Assembly: GCA_016794985.1 (NCBI GenBank) | Contig: JAEUIQ010000043.1 | Location: 186,001-250,000 of the forward strand | Source: Planctomycetaceae bacterium | Lineage (GTDB): Bacteria > Planctomycetota > Planctomycetia > Pirellulales > Pirellulaceae | Length of the DNA: 64,000 bases | Reading direction: 5' to 3' | Shown here: positions 43,398 through 52,212 of the stretch, in pieces | Numbering within the stretch: the first letter of the stretch is position 1 | Layout of the letters: every line of letters starts with the position of its first letter | Notes under the pieces: generated by a model | What the model was told of the DNA's origin: nothing | Seen by the model: the letters and a program-made list of their open reading frames with translations, nothing else | Databases searched by the model: none | Made by a program: the position numbers and the translations under genes

Positions 43398-44534
43398 TCA
43401 GCGAATTTCGAACGTCGTTGAAGTGGCCGCTGTACCGTTGATTTGAATCGTCAAGCGATGGGTGCCGGGATACAATCGATATGTCGTGGCATTCGCCAGC
43501 AGCGGATGTCGCTTGCACACGATGACCGATTTGCCAACTTGTAATTCTAAGGTCTTGGCCTTGAAAACTTTGGGAGCAAGACTGCCATTCGCTTTCACGA
43601 AATCGATGACGTAATCGACAATGACCGCCTCTGGGCGCGCTGCCGTCAGCGTCAGTGAAAACTCGAGGGATTCGCCAGGCGAAATTACCGACGTAGCCAA
43701 CTCGAAGTTCTCAACTTTGATTCGCGGAGTGGTTTGAAAGCCCAGAAACTTCATTGCTTGAGGGTGGCCTTGTTTGACCAGAGTTCGCAGCGCATGCCGA
43801 CACATCCATTCCAATTCGCCAAGCTCTTGCCGCTTGAGTTTTCGCCACCTGCGCAGCGTTTCGATTACCACCGCGGGATCGATTTTTGAGATGTCGTTTA
43901 GGTGATTTGCAACACTGCGGGTAACGTATCTCGTCGGATCGGCATGCAGTTGGTCCAGGAAGGAAAGGGGGGTGGTGTATGGAATCGACAATCGACCTGA
44001 CCAGGGGAGTCGAGGTCGAGTTCCTTCACTGACCAAACGCCGAACATGGTAATTTCGATCCCGTGACCATTTGGCTAACTCACGCAAAGTGACTTCCGGA
44101 TGCGAGTTAATGAAAGCGCGTATGGCGTCTTCCATTGAAAACCGTTTGGTTATCTCCTTGAGCGTCTTGAGAGAGGTCGCAAGATGTTCCCGGCTGTGTC
44201 CACGTCGGACAACAAATTCGCCAAGGGGAGCCATGATGAAATCGCCAAAATCATCATCGGACTTGTGGGGATCTAGTTCGGGTGGCAGTGCATTGACGAT
44301 CTGTTTCGCCGCATTCTTGAAGTCTTGGTCGAGATGTTGAATTAAGACCTCGGCGATCAAACCAATGCGTTGTTTGAGTTCCAACGGTCGGAGTCGCTTC
44401 ATTACGGTTCGAACAAATTCGACCTCACGGAAGCCAGGGACAACGGGGGAGAATTGGTTCGCCAAAAACCTCACTTTGTTTTCGTTAAACAAGTGATCTT
44501 TCAGACTAAACTTTGCGGGTTCTTGTTTTTTCAT
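43398..44534 (-). CDS. DNA alkylation repair protein AlkC-like
   Basis: HEAT-repeat DNA glycosylase of the AlkC branch, which removes N3-methyladenine and N3-methylcytosine without base flipping. It has 378 residues. The N-terminal AKFSLKDHLFNENKVRFLANQF is the AlkC start. The helical repeat body runs to about 270 (FGDFIMAPLGEFVVRRGHSREHL, then RRLVSEGTRPRLPWSGRL, DPTRYVTRSVANHLNDISKIDP). The last ~110 residues (IKVENFELATSVISPGESLEFSLTL) are the Ig-like domain characteristic of AlkC. No other repair gene is nearby. Confidence is for the family; substrate range is inferred. Confidence 0.88.
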   Translation of the reverse strand: MKKQEPAKFSLKDHLFNENKVRFLANQFSPVVPGFREVEFVRTVMKRLRPLELKQRIGLIAEVLIQHLDQDFKNAAKQIVNALPPELDPHKSDDDFGDFIMAPLGEFVVRRGHSREHLATSLKTLKEITKRFSMEDAIRAFINSHPEVTLRELAKWSRDRNYHVRRLVSEGTRPRLPWSGRLSIPYTTPLSFLDQLHADPTRYVTRSVANHLNDISKIDPAVVIETLRRWRKLKRQELGELEWMCRHALRTLVKQGHPQAMKFLGFQTTPRIKVENFELATSVISPGESLEFSLTLTAARPEAVIVDYVIDFVKANGSLAPKVFKAKTLELQVGKSVIVCKRHPLLANATTYRLYPGTHRLTIQINGTAATSTTFEIR

Positions 44535-44644
44535 TTTGTAGCAGTCTCCAATTGGACTGCGCCATTTTCATGAGAGGAGCGCCGCTCACGAATCAGGTAA
44601 ACCGACAACTTCCAGTCTGCCTGAATCAAATTGGCGACCTTCAA

Positions 44645-45010
44645 CTAGGCATCTGCTGCTGACCGCAGAATTTTCTCCAGCTTGCGACCTTTCGCCAGTT
44701 CATCCACCAATTTGTCCAAATATCTGGCTTGCTGAGTTAGCGGGTTTTCGATTTCTTCGACTCGATACCCGCAGATCACACCGGTAATCAAGTGAGCGTT
44801 GGGGTTGAGCTTTGCTTTGCGGAAGAATTCTTCAAAGGTCACTTTCTTTTCGATCAGTTTTTGTAATGCGGTCGGCTTGTAACCTGTGAGCCACTCGATC
44901 ACCTGATGCAGTTCGGCAACCGAGCGACCTTTTCTTTCGACTTTGGTCAAGTAATGAGGGTAAACCGAACTGAATGTCAGCTTGGCAATTTTTTCGTCAT
45001 GGGTACTCAT
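44645..45010 (-). CDS. DUF2200-family protein
   Basis: Small cytoplasmic protein of 121 residues. The sequence [25 protein letters not shown] and [40 protein letters not shown] match the DUF2200 family as I recall it, whose function is unknown. ATG 45010 (start [10 protein letters not shown]) is taken; the frame is open 53 codons further upstream but with poor composition. It sits 110 bases upstream of alkC on the same strand; cotranscription is possible but not shown. Confidence 0.8.
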   Translation of the reverse strand: MSTHDEKIAKLTFSSVYPHYLTKVERKGRSVAELHQVIEWLTGYKPTALQKLIEKKVTFEEFFRKAKLNPNAHLITGVICGYRVEEIENPLTQQARYLDKLVDELAKGRKLEKILRSAADA

Positions 45011-46024
45011 CGGATTCCACTTTCCAAGCGATTGGATTTGGTTGAATGGGTGTTCACCGAGATTATACACCAGGGCGCCTCGTCCGCAGGGGTAAAGGGC
45101 CTGGGGCCTGTGATCGGCAATAAACAGGGCCAATCCAAAACGCCTTTTTGATGCTTGAGCACTGCCCACGCTTTGCGGAAAACTGTCGCCGATTCGAGCA
45201 CTTGAAAGGGCGAAACGCTAATTGGGTTGTCGCAGCAGGACATTCGTGATATTCTACCGCAGTCTAAAACTTGACTTTCGAATCGCTACGAGGCCTTGTG
45301 AACCATTGAAACTCAGGTTGGTCGATGAACGTTAATCGTACAAACACCGATAACAGCGAGGCGAAGCGGGCCGGCGGTACAAGACTCCACAAGAATGCCC
45401 GATGTGCTTGGGCCGCGGTATGTTCAGGGGCCAACGACACTTTTGTACATTGGTTGTTGGCTTTGTTTTTTCGGGTGTCATTGGTCTTCGCGATCTTGGT
45501 GGGGTTGATTGGGTCGCGAGGCTCGGTATCCGAGGTGGTGACGGGCGAAGTCATCGAGACCGTCGAAGTTGTAGTCTCGTTCCATAGTCGTCATCATGAA
45601 TCGGACTCGTTTTTTGAAAGTGACCGCGAGTTTTCACGACGTAAATGTGTCCGTCATTGCGGTCGAAATGCCAATGTGGTCCGTTGTTGCTGCTGTTGTT
45701 TGAATAACAGATTTCAGAATCGCCATTTGTCTGTGGGGCATCGACGCCCCGACAATTCGCTAGCGCCGCTTCTTATTTAGACTTGATTCAGCACGGCCGT
45801 TCCGTTGGGTCGTCAAGCTAGTCGCAGCCAGTTCCAACTCGACTGTCGAGTATTCGTTTTGGCATGACGTCCTGTCGCCGTAAAACACGAAACGCCGAGC
45901 AAATCTACGACGAACGGTTCGGTACAGCCCGTGTTTGGCTGCGGAGACCCGCCCTCCGTCGTCGGTGCTGATTCGACACAACGATCGTTTTCCTAAAATG
46001 AACAACTCGAACTGAGACAATCTC
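45011..46024. other. About 1 kb with no convincing gene
   Basis: The best open frame (plus, about 45325-45780) encodes a peptide with one hydrophobic stretch, then a Cys/Arg-rich tail ending in five Cys in a row. It has no ribosome site or recognisable family, and reverse-strand frames overlap it. I do not call it a gene. No RNA gene was seen. The region should hold the promoter for the SulP pair. Confidence 0.4.
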
Positions 46025-48457
46025 ATGAACATCGATTCGGCATATTCCTTTGGAAAATTTGGCAAAGACTTCTTGGCAGCGGTCATTGTATTCTTGGTGG
46101 CATTACCGTTGTGTTTGGGAATTGCCATTGGATCAGGCGCCAACCCGATGGCAGGCTTGATTGCGGGGATCATTGGCGCCATCGTCACGGGAGTGATTAG
46201 CGGTTCGCACACCAGTGTGTCGGGGCCCGCGGCTGGATTGACGGCGATTGTGGCGGGGCAGATTACGGCACTGGGCTCGTTTGAGACTTTCTTGTTGGCA
46301 GTCTGCTTGGCGGGTGGGCTTCAAGTTGGACTCGGCGTGATGAAAGCGGGGGTTCTGTCAGCGTTTTTTCCTTCCAGCGTGATCAAGGGATTGTTGGCGG
46401 CCATCGGCGTCATTTTGATACTTGGCCAGTTTCCCTTGCTGCTCGGACTGCAGAAGGATTTGCGCGGCAAACCAGCTCTGGAAATAGAGCCTAGGGAAGC
46501 CGTCGTGGAGGAACAGCGGCAAGTGGCTCGTGTCGTAGCTCTAGAACCAAAACCTTGGGAAGCCACGCTGACCAAGTTGGCTCTCGAACGTCCGTCGGAT
46601 GAGCACGAGACACTTGATTCGGGTGCCGCGAAACACGAATCGAAGGCCCCGCATTCGGCCAGTCATCAGCATGAAATCGGACAACAGATTTTCAAGTTCA
46701 TCCGAGACATGCAGACAACCTTTCAATATGAAAACGGAATTCAGTGGGGTGCCCTGTTCATCGGATTTGTTTCATTGACGTTTTTGATTGCATGGGATCA
46801 GGTCGCTGTTCTGAAGAAATCTTTGGTACCTTCGCCATTGGTCGTGGTGATGCTCGGAGCGATCTTGGGCCAACTGCTCCAAGCAATGAATCTTGGCCAA
46901 GGGTGGAACTTGGCTGAGAATCACTTCGTGTTTGTGCCGACCGCGACAAGTTGGGAAGACATTCGAGGTTTCGCGCGTTTGCCGGACTTTTCACAATGGA
47001 TGAATTCAACCGTTTATGTTTCTGCGATAACGCTAGCGATCGTTGCCTCGTTGGAGACACTCCTCAACTTGGAAGCGGTCGACAAGTTAGACAAGAAACA
47101 GCGAGTCTCGCCACCGAACCGGGAACTCGTCGCGCAAGGATTCGGCAACATGTGTTGCGGATTGATTGGAGGATTGCCGGTAACCAGCGTGGTGATTCGT
47201 GGCTCGGTCAATGTGAGTGCCGGGAGTGAAACCAAACTTTCCGCCATTTTGCATGGCGTGATGTTGTTGTTTTGCGTGTTGACTATCCCGGCGTTACTGA
47301 ACATGATTCCCTTGTCGTGTTTGGCGGCGATCCTCCTGATGACGGGGTATAAATTAGCTAGTCCCACGTTATTCCAATTGATGGCCAAAGAAGGTCGATA
47401 TCAGTTCCTGCCATTTGTGTTGACCTTAGGTTCCATCGTTCTTACGGACTTGTTGATTGGCGTTATCATTGGATTGGTGCTTAGCCTGTTGTTCATTCTG
47501 AACAGCAATTTACGTCGGCCCGTGCGAACGATTCGCGAGAAGCACATTGATGGAGAACTGTTGCATGTGGAGCTAGCCAATCAGGTCAGCTTCTTGAACA
47601 AAGCCAGTTTGTTGGCAGCAATGCGTGAGGCAAGACCAGGAAGTCGCCTGTTACTCGATGCTCGTCGCACCGATTACATTGACCCCGACGTGCTGGGGAT
47701 GATTCGAGAGTTCCAGAGTAAAACCGCCCCGGCTCGAAAAATCCAACTAGAGTTGATTGGCTTTAAAGATCGGTACCGATTTCAGCCTCAGGAAGACTCC
47801 ATCGATTATTCAATTCTAGAGACCCGCGAGAGCTTAACACCCGACCAGGTTCAAGAAGTCTTGATCGAAGGCAACCGGCGTTTCGTCGAGGGGCATCCCA
47901 TCGAACACGATTTGCGCCCGAACGCTCGTGATGTGATGAATCATCGTCCCATTGCAGCTTTCTACACGGGGATAGACTCCAAGACGCCGGTCGAAATGCT
48001 GTTTGATTTAGGCGTTGGCGATGCATTTGGGGTCCGTGTTCCGGGGGCTGTGTTTTCCCCACAGGCGGTAGGTGGACTCGAGTATGCCGCCATCGCTGGC
48101 GGGATCAAGTTGATCGTCGTCATGAGCCGCTATGAAAGCAAATTAGTTGAATTGATTATTCAACGAAGATCGTCTCAGAAGCAACAAGTTCACATTGAAG
48201 GTTGCGTTAATCTCGAGCCGGTTTTGTTGGAAATCGAAGAGTCCATCGACCCCTTCGCAATTACTTCATTCGATTCACTGCCGCCAGAAGACAAAACGAA
48301 GTTAATAAACCGTTTCACAGAGTTGCACATCCGGAGAACGATTCAGCAAATCCTGGAGCACAGTGTTCTTCTGCAACAAATGGTGGACGAAGGAAAGATA
48401 AAGATTGTTCCCGTGATGTTGGATACAGAAACGGGCAAAGCAGATTTCCTATGCTGA
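46025..48457 (+). CDS. SulP anion transporter fused to an inactive carbonic-anhydrase-like domain
   Basis: SulP/SLC26-type transporter (810 residues), perhaps for bicarbonate or sulfate. The membrane part (to about 480) shows LCLGIAIGSGANPMAGLIAGIIG and SGSHTSVSGPAAGLTAIV, with an unusual charged insert of ~65 residues at about 155-220, rich in Glu and His. A STAS-like domain follows (LLLDARRTDYIDPDVLGMI), then from ~600 a beta-carbonic anhydrase-like domain. The zinc ligands C-x-D-x-R and H-x-x-C are replaced: Gly649 for Cys (TGIDSK), Arg702 for His and Ser705 for Cys (SRYESK). It is therefore not expected to bind zinc. The paralogue follows after 68 bases. Confidence 0.88.
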   Translation: MNIDSAYSFGKFGKDFLAAVIVFLVALPLCLGIAIGSGANPMAGLIAGIIGAIVTGVISGSHTSVSGPAAGLTAIVAGQITALGSFETFLLAVCLAGGLQVGLGVMKAGVLSAFFPSSVIKGLLAAIGVILILGQFPLLLGLQKDLRGKPALEIEPREAVVEEQRQVARVVALEPKPWEATLTKLALERPSDEHETLDSGAAKHESKAPHSASHQHEIGQQIFKFIRDMQTTFQYENGIQWGALFIGFVSLTFLIAWDQVAVLKKSLVPSPLVVVMLGAILGQLLQAMNLGQGWNLAENHFVFVPTATSWEDIRGFARLPDFSQWMNSTVYVSAITLAIVASLETLLNLEAVDKLDKKQRVSPPNRELVAQGFGNMCCGLIGGLPVTSVVIRGSVNVSAGSETKLSAILHGVMLLFCVLTIPALLNMIPLSCLAAILLMTGYKLASPTLFQLMAKEGRYQFLPFVLTLGSIVLTDLLIGVIIGLVLSLLFILNSNLRRPVRTIREKHIDGELLHVELANQVSFLNKASLLAAMREARPGSRLLLDARRTDYIDPDVLGMIREFQSKTAPARKIQLELIGFKDRYRFQPQEDSIDYSILETRESLTPDQVQEVLIEGNRRFVEGHPIEHDLRPNARDVMNHRPIAAFYTGIDSKTPVEMLFDLGVGDAFGVRVPGAVFSPQAVGGLEYAAIAGGIKLIVVMSRYESKLVELIIQRRSSQKQQVHIEGCVNLEPVLLEIEESIDPFAITSFDSLPPEDKTKLINRFTELHIRRTIQQILEHSVLLQQMVDEGKIKIVPVMLDTETGKADFLC

Positions 48458-48525
48458 ACTTTGCGAACATGTCGAAAAAAATAGCCTTGGACTTGCAGAA
48501 CCTTTAACTTAAAACGAGTGGACAA

Positions 48526-50805
48526 ATGACGACAACTTCACTTAACTCGATCACCACCCCAGAGTCACAGATTCGCATTCCTGCGTTCGTTCGTGATTTG
48601 TGTTCCGGGGTGGTCCTGTTCTTGATCGCAGCGCCGATCGGGGTGGGGATCGCCACGACACTGGGGTTACCACCGCAGTCAGGATTGGTCGCCGCCATCA
48701 TCGGCGGACTGGTTGTCGGAGTGCTCAGCGGCTCGAAATGTAGCGTGGCAGGTCCCTCCGCGGGGCTAAGTTTGATTCTCGTCAACGAGTTGCAAGTCTT
48801 GGCGTCGATCGAGCGGTTTTGGTTGGCACTGCTGCTTGCCGGAGGAATCCAGTTTTTGTTCGGCCGATTCGGGTTGGGTAAACTTTCTTACTTCATGCCC
48901 TCCAGTGTGGTGCGAGGACTCATTGCTGCCGTTGGTTTGATCCTGATCTTGAAGCAGATTCCCCACATGTTGGGGCACGACGTGGATCCGATGGGGGAAA
49001 TGTCGTTCTGGCAACAAGACTTGCAGAACACGTTTTCAGAGCTATTGAAAATCCCCAGCGATTTTTTCATGTCAGCGACGCTAATTAGTGCCGTTTGTTT
49101 GTTGATTTTGCTGGGGACGGATCTCTTGCAGCGGCGGTTCCCATGGGCGAGTTTGATGCCCGGAACCCTACTGGCACTTGCCGTAGGTACCATCTTAAGC
49201 CTGGTGCTGAAGCAATTGGATCCGACTTGGGGCTTGGAGGCTCGCCACTTCTTGCAGCTCGCGCCGTGGGAATCGGGCAACCGCTGGGCGGGTGTCTTCG
49301 TGTTGCCAAACGTCCAAGATCTCTTGAATCCGTTGGTGTATGTGGCAGCGATGTTGATTGCGGTCGTTGCATCGCTCGAGACGCTGCTGGCACTCGACGC
49401 CGTGGATCGGATGGATCCAGAACAGAGAAGTTCGTCACCCAACCGCGAACTAATGGCCCAAGGTGTCGGAAATCTATTGTGCGGGATCTTTGGCGGATTG
49501 CCATTGACGTCGCGCCTCCAATTCAGCCAACTCAACCTCATGTCAGGTGGCAAGACTCAAATGGCGACGATTCTGCATGGTAGTTTGCTGCTGGCTTCCT
49601 TCGCGATGATTCCGTTGTACCTTAATGTGATCCCATTAGCGTGCATCGCCACCGTCTTGTTTTATGTTGGCACCAAACTGCTGACACCGTACCTGATTCG
49701 CGATGTTTGGAATGAGGGACGTTATCAATTCTTGCCATTCCTGGCGACGGCCTTGGCGATCGTGTTCACTGAAAAGCTGATCGGCGCCGCGATTGGATTG
49801 AGTGTTAGCTTGTTGTTCATTCTGACAAGCTCGTTGCGTCGTCCATTGCGTCGGGTTTTGGAGAAGCATTTGACGGGTGAGTTGCTCCACATCCAACTTC
49901 CAAACCAGACCAGTTTCTTGTACCGCGCGGGTTTGGAGCAGGCTTTGCGTGAGGCCAAGCCCGGCACGCACATCTTGTTGAACGCGCAAGACGCCGACTA
50001 TATCGATCCCGATGTGTTGCGATTGGTGAAAGACTTCAAAGAGAAGACCGCGCCGAAACAAGGGGTCGAAGTTAGCCTACGCGGATTCCGGGACCGTTAC
50101 GAACTGCGTGACGAAACCAAGTTTATTGACTACTCCACCCGGGAGCTTCAAGAAAAACTGACCCCGAGCGATGTTTTGAAGATGCTGCAAGAAGGGAACG
50201 CGAGATTCAAAGCGGGTGAATCAAACTTCCGAGATTATGCGGCTCAATTGACGACCACGGGAGCCGGACAATTCCCGTTCGCGGCGGTCTTGAGTTGTAT
50301 TGATTCTCGAGCGCCGGTCGAGACGATCTTGGATCTGGGGCTGGGCGACATCTTCAGCGTTCGAATTGCCGGCAATGTCGTTGGGCCTAAAGTTCTTGGC
50401 AGCTTGGAGTATGCCTGTGGTGTTGCTGGTTCCAAGCTGATCTTGGTTCTCGGACATACCAAATGTGGTGCCGTCACGGCAGCGGTCAAATTCAACGCCT
50501 CCGGTGCTGACCCAGAGCAGGCAACCGGATGTCGCCACTTGAACGCGATTGTAGATCGGGTCAATCCCGCAATAGATCACGGGCAATGCTTGGCAGCTGG
50601 AGAAGGTGATTCATTCAGTCGCTACGTCGAGTCGGTAACCAAAGAAAACGTAATCCAAGCGGTTCGCCAAATTGTCGAGCAAAGTCCAATTTTGGGACGG
50701 TTGGCTGGAGAAGGAAAGATCGGTGTCGTGGGGGCTGTCTACGATGTCGCCGCCGGCGAAGTCGAGTTTTTCGTGGACTCTGCCATCGGACTTCCGAAGC
50801 CATAA
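48526..50805 (+). CDS. SulP anion transporter fused to an intact beta-carbonic anhydrase
   Basis: Paralogue of the preceding gene, 759 residues, without the charged insert. The SulP membrane part (GIATTLGLPPQSGLVAAIIGG, SGSKCSVAGPSAGLSLIL) is followed by the STAS-like part (LLNAQDADYIDPDVLRLV) and a beta-carbonic anhydrase domain with all ligands: Cys591-x-Asp593-x-Arg595 in LSCIDSRAPVE, and His644, Cys647 in LGHTKCGAVTAA. The joint of a BicA-like bicarbonate transporter and an enzyme that interconverts CO2 and bicarbonate suggests inorganic-carbon uptake or pH control. The transported ion is not proven. It is likely cotranscribed with the first gene. Confidence 0.92.
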   Translation: MTTTSLNSITTPESQIRIPAFVRDLCSGVVLFLIAAPIGVGIATTLGLPPQSGLVAAIIGGLVVGVLSGSKCSVAGPSAGLSLILVNELQVLASIERFWLALLLAGGIQFLFGRFGLGKLSYFMPSSVVRGLIAAVGLILILKQIPHMLGHDVDPMGEMSFWQQDLQNTFSELLKIPSDFFMSATLISAVCLLILLGTDLLQRRFPWASLMPGTLLALAVGTILSLVLKQLDPTWGLEARHFLQLAPWESGNRWAGVFVLPNVQDLLNPLVYVAAMLIAVVASLETLLALDAVDRMDPEQRSSSPNRELMAQGVGNLLCGIFGGLPLTSRLQFSQLNLMSGGKTQMATILHGSLLLASFAMIPLYLNVIPLACIATVLFYVGTKLLTPYLIRDVWNEGRYQFLPFLATALAIVFTEKLIGAAIGLSVSLLFILTSSLRRPLRRVLEKHLTGELLHIQLPNQTSFLYRAGLEQALREAKPGTHILLNAQDADYIDPDVLRLVKDFKEKTAPKQGVEVSLRGFRDRYELRDETKFIDYSTRELQEKLTPSDVLKMLQEGNARFKAGESNFRDYAAQLTTTGAGQFPFAAVLSCIDSRAPVETILDLGLGDIFSVRIAGNVVGPKVLGSLEYACGVAGSKLILVLGHTKCGAVTAAVKFNASGADPEQATGCRHLNAIVDRVNPAIDHGQCLAAGEGDSFSRYVESVTKENVIQAVRQIVEQSPILGRLAGEGKIGVVGAVYDVAAGEVEFFVDSAIGLPKP

Positions 50806-50808
50806 CGC

Positions 50809-50835
50809 CTCGGCCAGGGAGCGTGGTTGGCCGAG
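50809..50835. terminator. Hairpin between the convergent SulP-CA and murB genes
   Basis: Perfect eight-base arms CTCGGCCA (50809-50816) and TGGCCGAG (50828-50835) with an 11-base loop, placed just after the SulP-CA stop and just after the murB stop. No T-run follows, so it is a weak call for a bidirectional terminator. Confidence 0.4.
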
Positions 50836-50841
50836 CCAGCG

Positions 50842-51720
50842 TCACCAGACGTCAACGGCCAACTCGAGTTCGATAGCCAACCGGTCCAAAACTTGTTGCT
50901 TCGTTTTTGCGACGAGATCTAAGAAGTCGGCACTGGTGGCGCCTTGTCGCGCGACGAAGAAATTCGGATCGCGGTCAGAGACTTCGACGGCGCCGGATTT
51001 CATCCCTTGGGCACCGGCTTTCGTCAGTACTTGAGTGGCCGTCGAGCCGCCATGGTCCTTAAAGACGTAAGCGCACGGCTCGTCGAGCAAAGGCTGCTTC
51101 GATTTGCGAACGATCCACAGTTTTTGCATCCGTCGCACAACCAGTTCACTGGGCTCACGTTCGAATTCGAATTCGGCGGCGATGATTGCCAATTCATTGA
51201 GACTGCTTTGGCGATAACTAAAATTCAGTTGTTCGCGTTTTCTTACCAAGACCTCGCCGGCGGCAGTCAAAACCGTGGCTTGTTTCACCCAGGCGCCAAT
51301 GTTGCCACCGGTCGTTGATGTGTTGACGTGCAGAGCGCCTCCGATCGTCCCCGGGATTCCGACCAATTGCTCTGGCCCCTTGAAGCCTTCACGCGCCGCC
51401 ATGGACACAAAGTGGGCCAGCTTGGTGCCCCCTCCGACATTTAGGCCGTTCGCAGTAACGGAGATGGCGGTGAAGTCCGGTGCCGACAGCTGAATCACCA
51501 GTCCGTGCCAACCCTGGGAGGGAATCAAAACGTTGGCACCGTCCCCCAAAACTCGCATCGGCATGCCGGCCGCCCTGGCCCGTCGCACCAATTCTTGCAA
51601 TTCCGCCTGAGACGTTGGAACGGCAAAATAGGCGGCGTTTCCACCGATGCGAAGCGAATTGAACGAGGCCAAAGGCACGTCCTGTTGCACCACATGCTCT
51701 AGCCCAGCAAAAAGACTCAT
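50842..51720 (-). CDS. murB: Divergent UDP-N-acetylenolpyruvoylglucosamine reductase MurB
   Basis: FAD/NADPH enzyme of peptidoglycan precursor synthesis. It has 292 residues, type II MurB length. Present are SFNSLRIGGNAAYFAVP, VLGDGANVLIPSQGWHG (FAD site) and GIPGTIGGALHVN, with Asn but then TSTTGG where normal MurB has AGAYGG. NFSYRQSSL supplies the Arg, and EVSDRDPNFFVARQGATSADFL the catalytic Ser region. FKDHGGST replaces the usual FKNP-P-x-x-x-A-G. The C-terminal Glu (ELELAVDVW) is kept. It is therefore probably active but from an unusual branch. It stands alone, not in a division/cell-wall cluster. A related FAD oxidase-type protein cannot be excluded. Confidence 0.8.
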   Translation of the reverse strand: MSLFAGLEHVVQQDVPLASFNSLRIGGNAAYFAVPTSQAELQELVRRARAAGMPMRVLGDGANVLIPSQGWHGLVIQLSAPDFTAISVTANGLNVGGGTKLAHFVSMAAREGFKGPEQLVGIPGTIGGALHVNTSTTGGNIGAWVKQATVLTAAGEVLVRKREQLNFSYRQSSLNELAIIAAEFEFEREPSELVVRRMQKLWIVRKSKQPLLDEPCAYVFKDHGGSTATQVLTKAGAQGMKSGAVEVSDRDPNFFVARQGATSADFLDLVAKTKQQVLDRLAIELELAVDVW

Positions 51721-52212
51721 GTTATTTCCGTAAATGAAGTCGGTTTGAGTTGGGGGACCCTCCCACCAAGCCCACCAACCCCCAATCTTACCCGTAAAGT
51801 CCCCTCTGACAACCTTACGAGCGGGTGTTTACGGTTGACTTTTGCCCTTCCGGAGAACAGCATAAAAGGAGTTGGCTGGGGTGAAATCGCTTTGCCTGCT
51901 TTCCCAGCGAAAGATCGCCGCAGCCGGGGCAACCGTGTTTCAGACGACCGGGACGTGAATCGACCGTGGCTTTGTCCTCGGTATTGGTCGTTCCTGCCAA
52001 CCGATGCCCCGCCTGTATTCGCCGACTTCCAGCAGCAAAAACTCGCTGGATCGGTCATTTATTGTTCGATGCCTGATGCGCCCCGCCTCCGACCTACCCT
52101 GTGGACTATTCACTCGATGATTAGATGTTTGAACTTGATCGGCTTACGCCATGGTCACACCCTGGTCGGCACAGAATTAGGGTCTGGAGCCCGAGCGGCC
52201 CACGAACGGACG
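51721..52212. other. Divergent intergenic region upstream of the RND adaptor gene
   Basis: About 490 bases between murB (minus) and the RND adaptor. The adaptor frame stays open backward to 51745, but that part codes Pro/Arg-rich sequence without domain or signal, so it is taken as non-coding. No promoter pair or repeat is clear. Confidence 0.45.

Noticed and set aside
45325..45780. Open frame with one hydrophobic segment and a run of five Cys
   Set aside because: No ribosome site or family, antisense frames of similar quality, and a tail composition unlike real proteins here. Kept only as a note on the gene-free region.
51745..52212. Upstream extension of the RND adaptor frame (about 156 codons)
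   Set aside because: The extension is Pro/Arg/Ser-rich without homology-like pattern, and the signal peptide expected at the N-terminus begins after ATG 52213.
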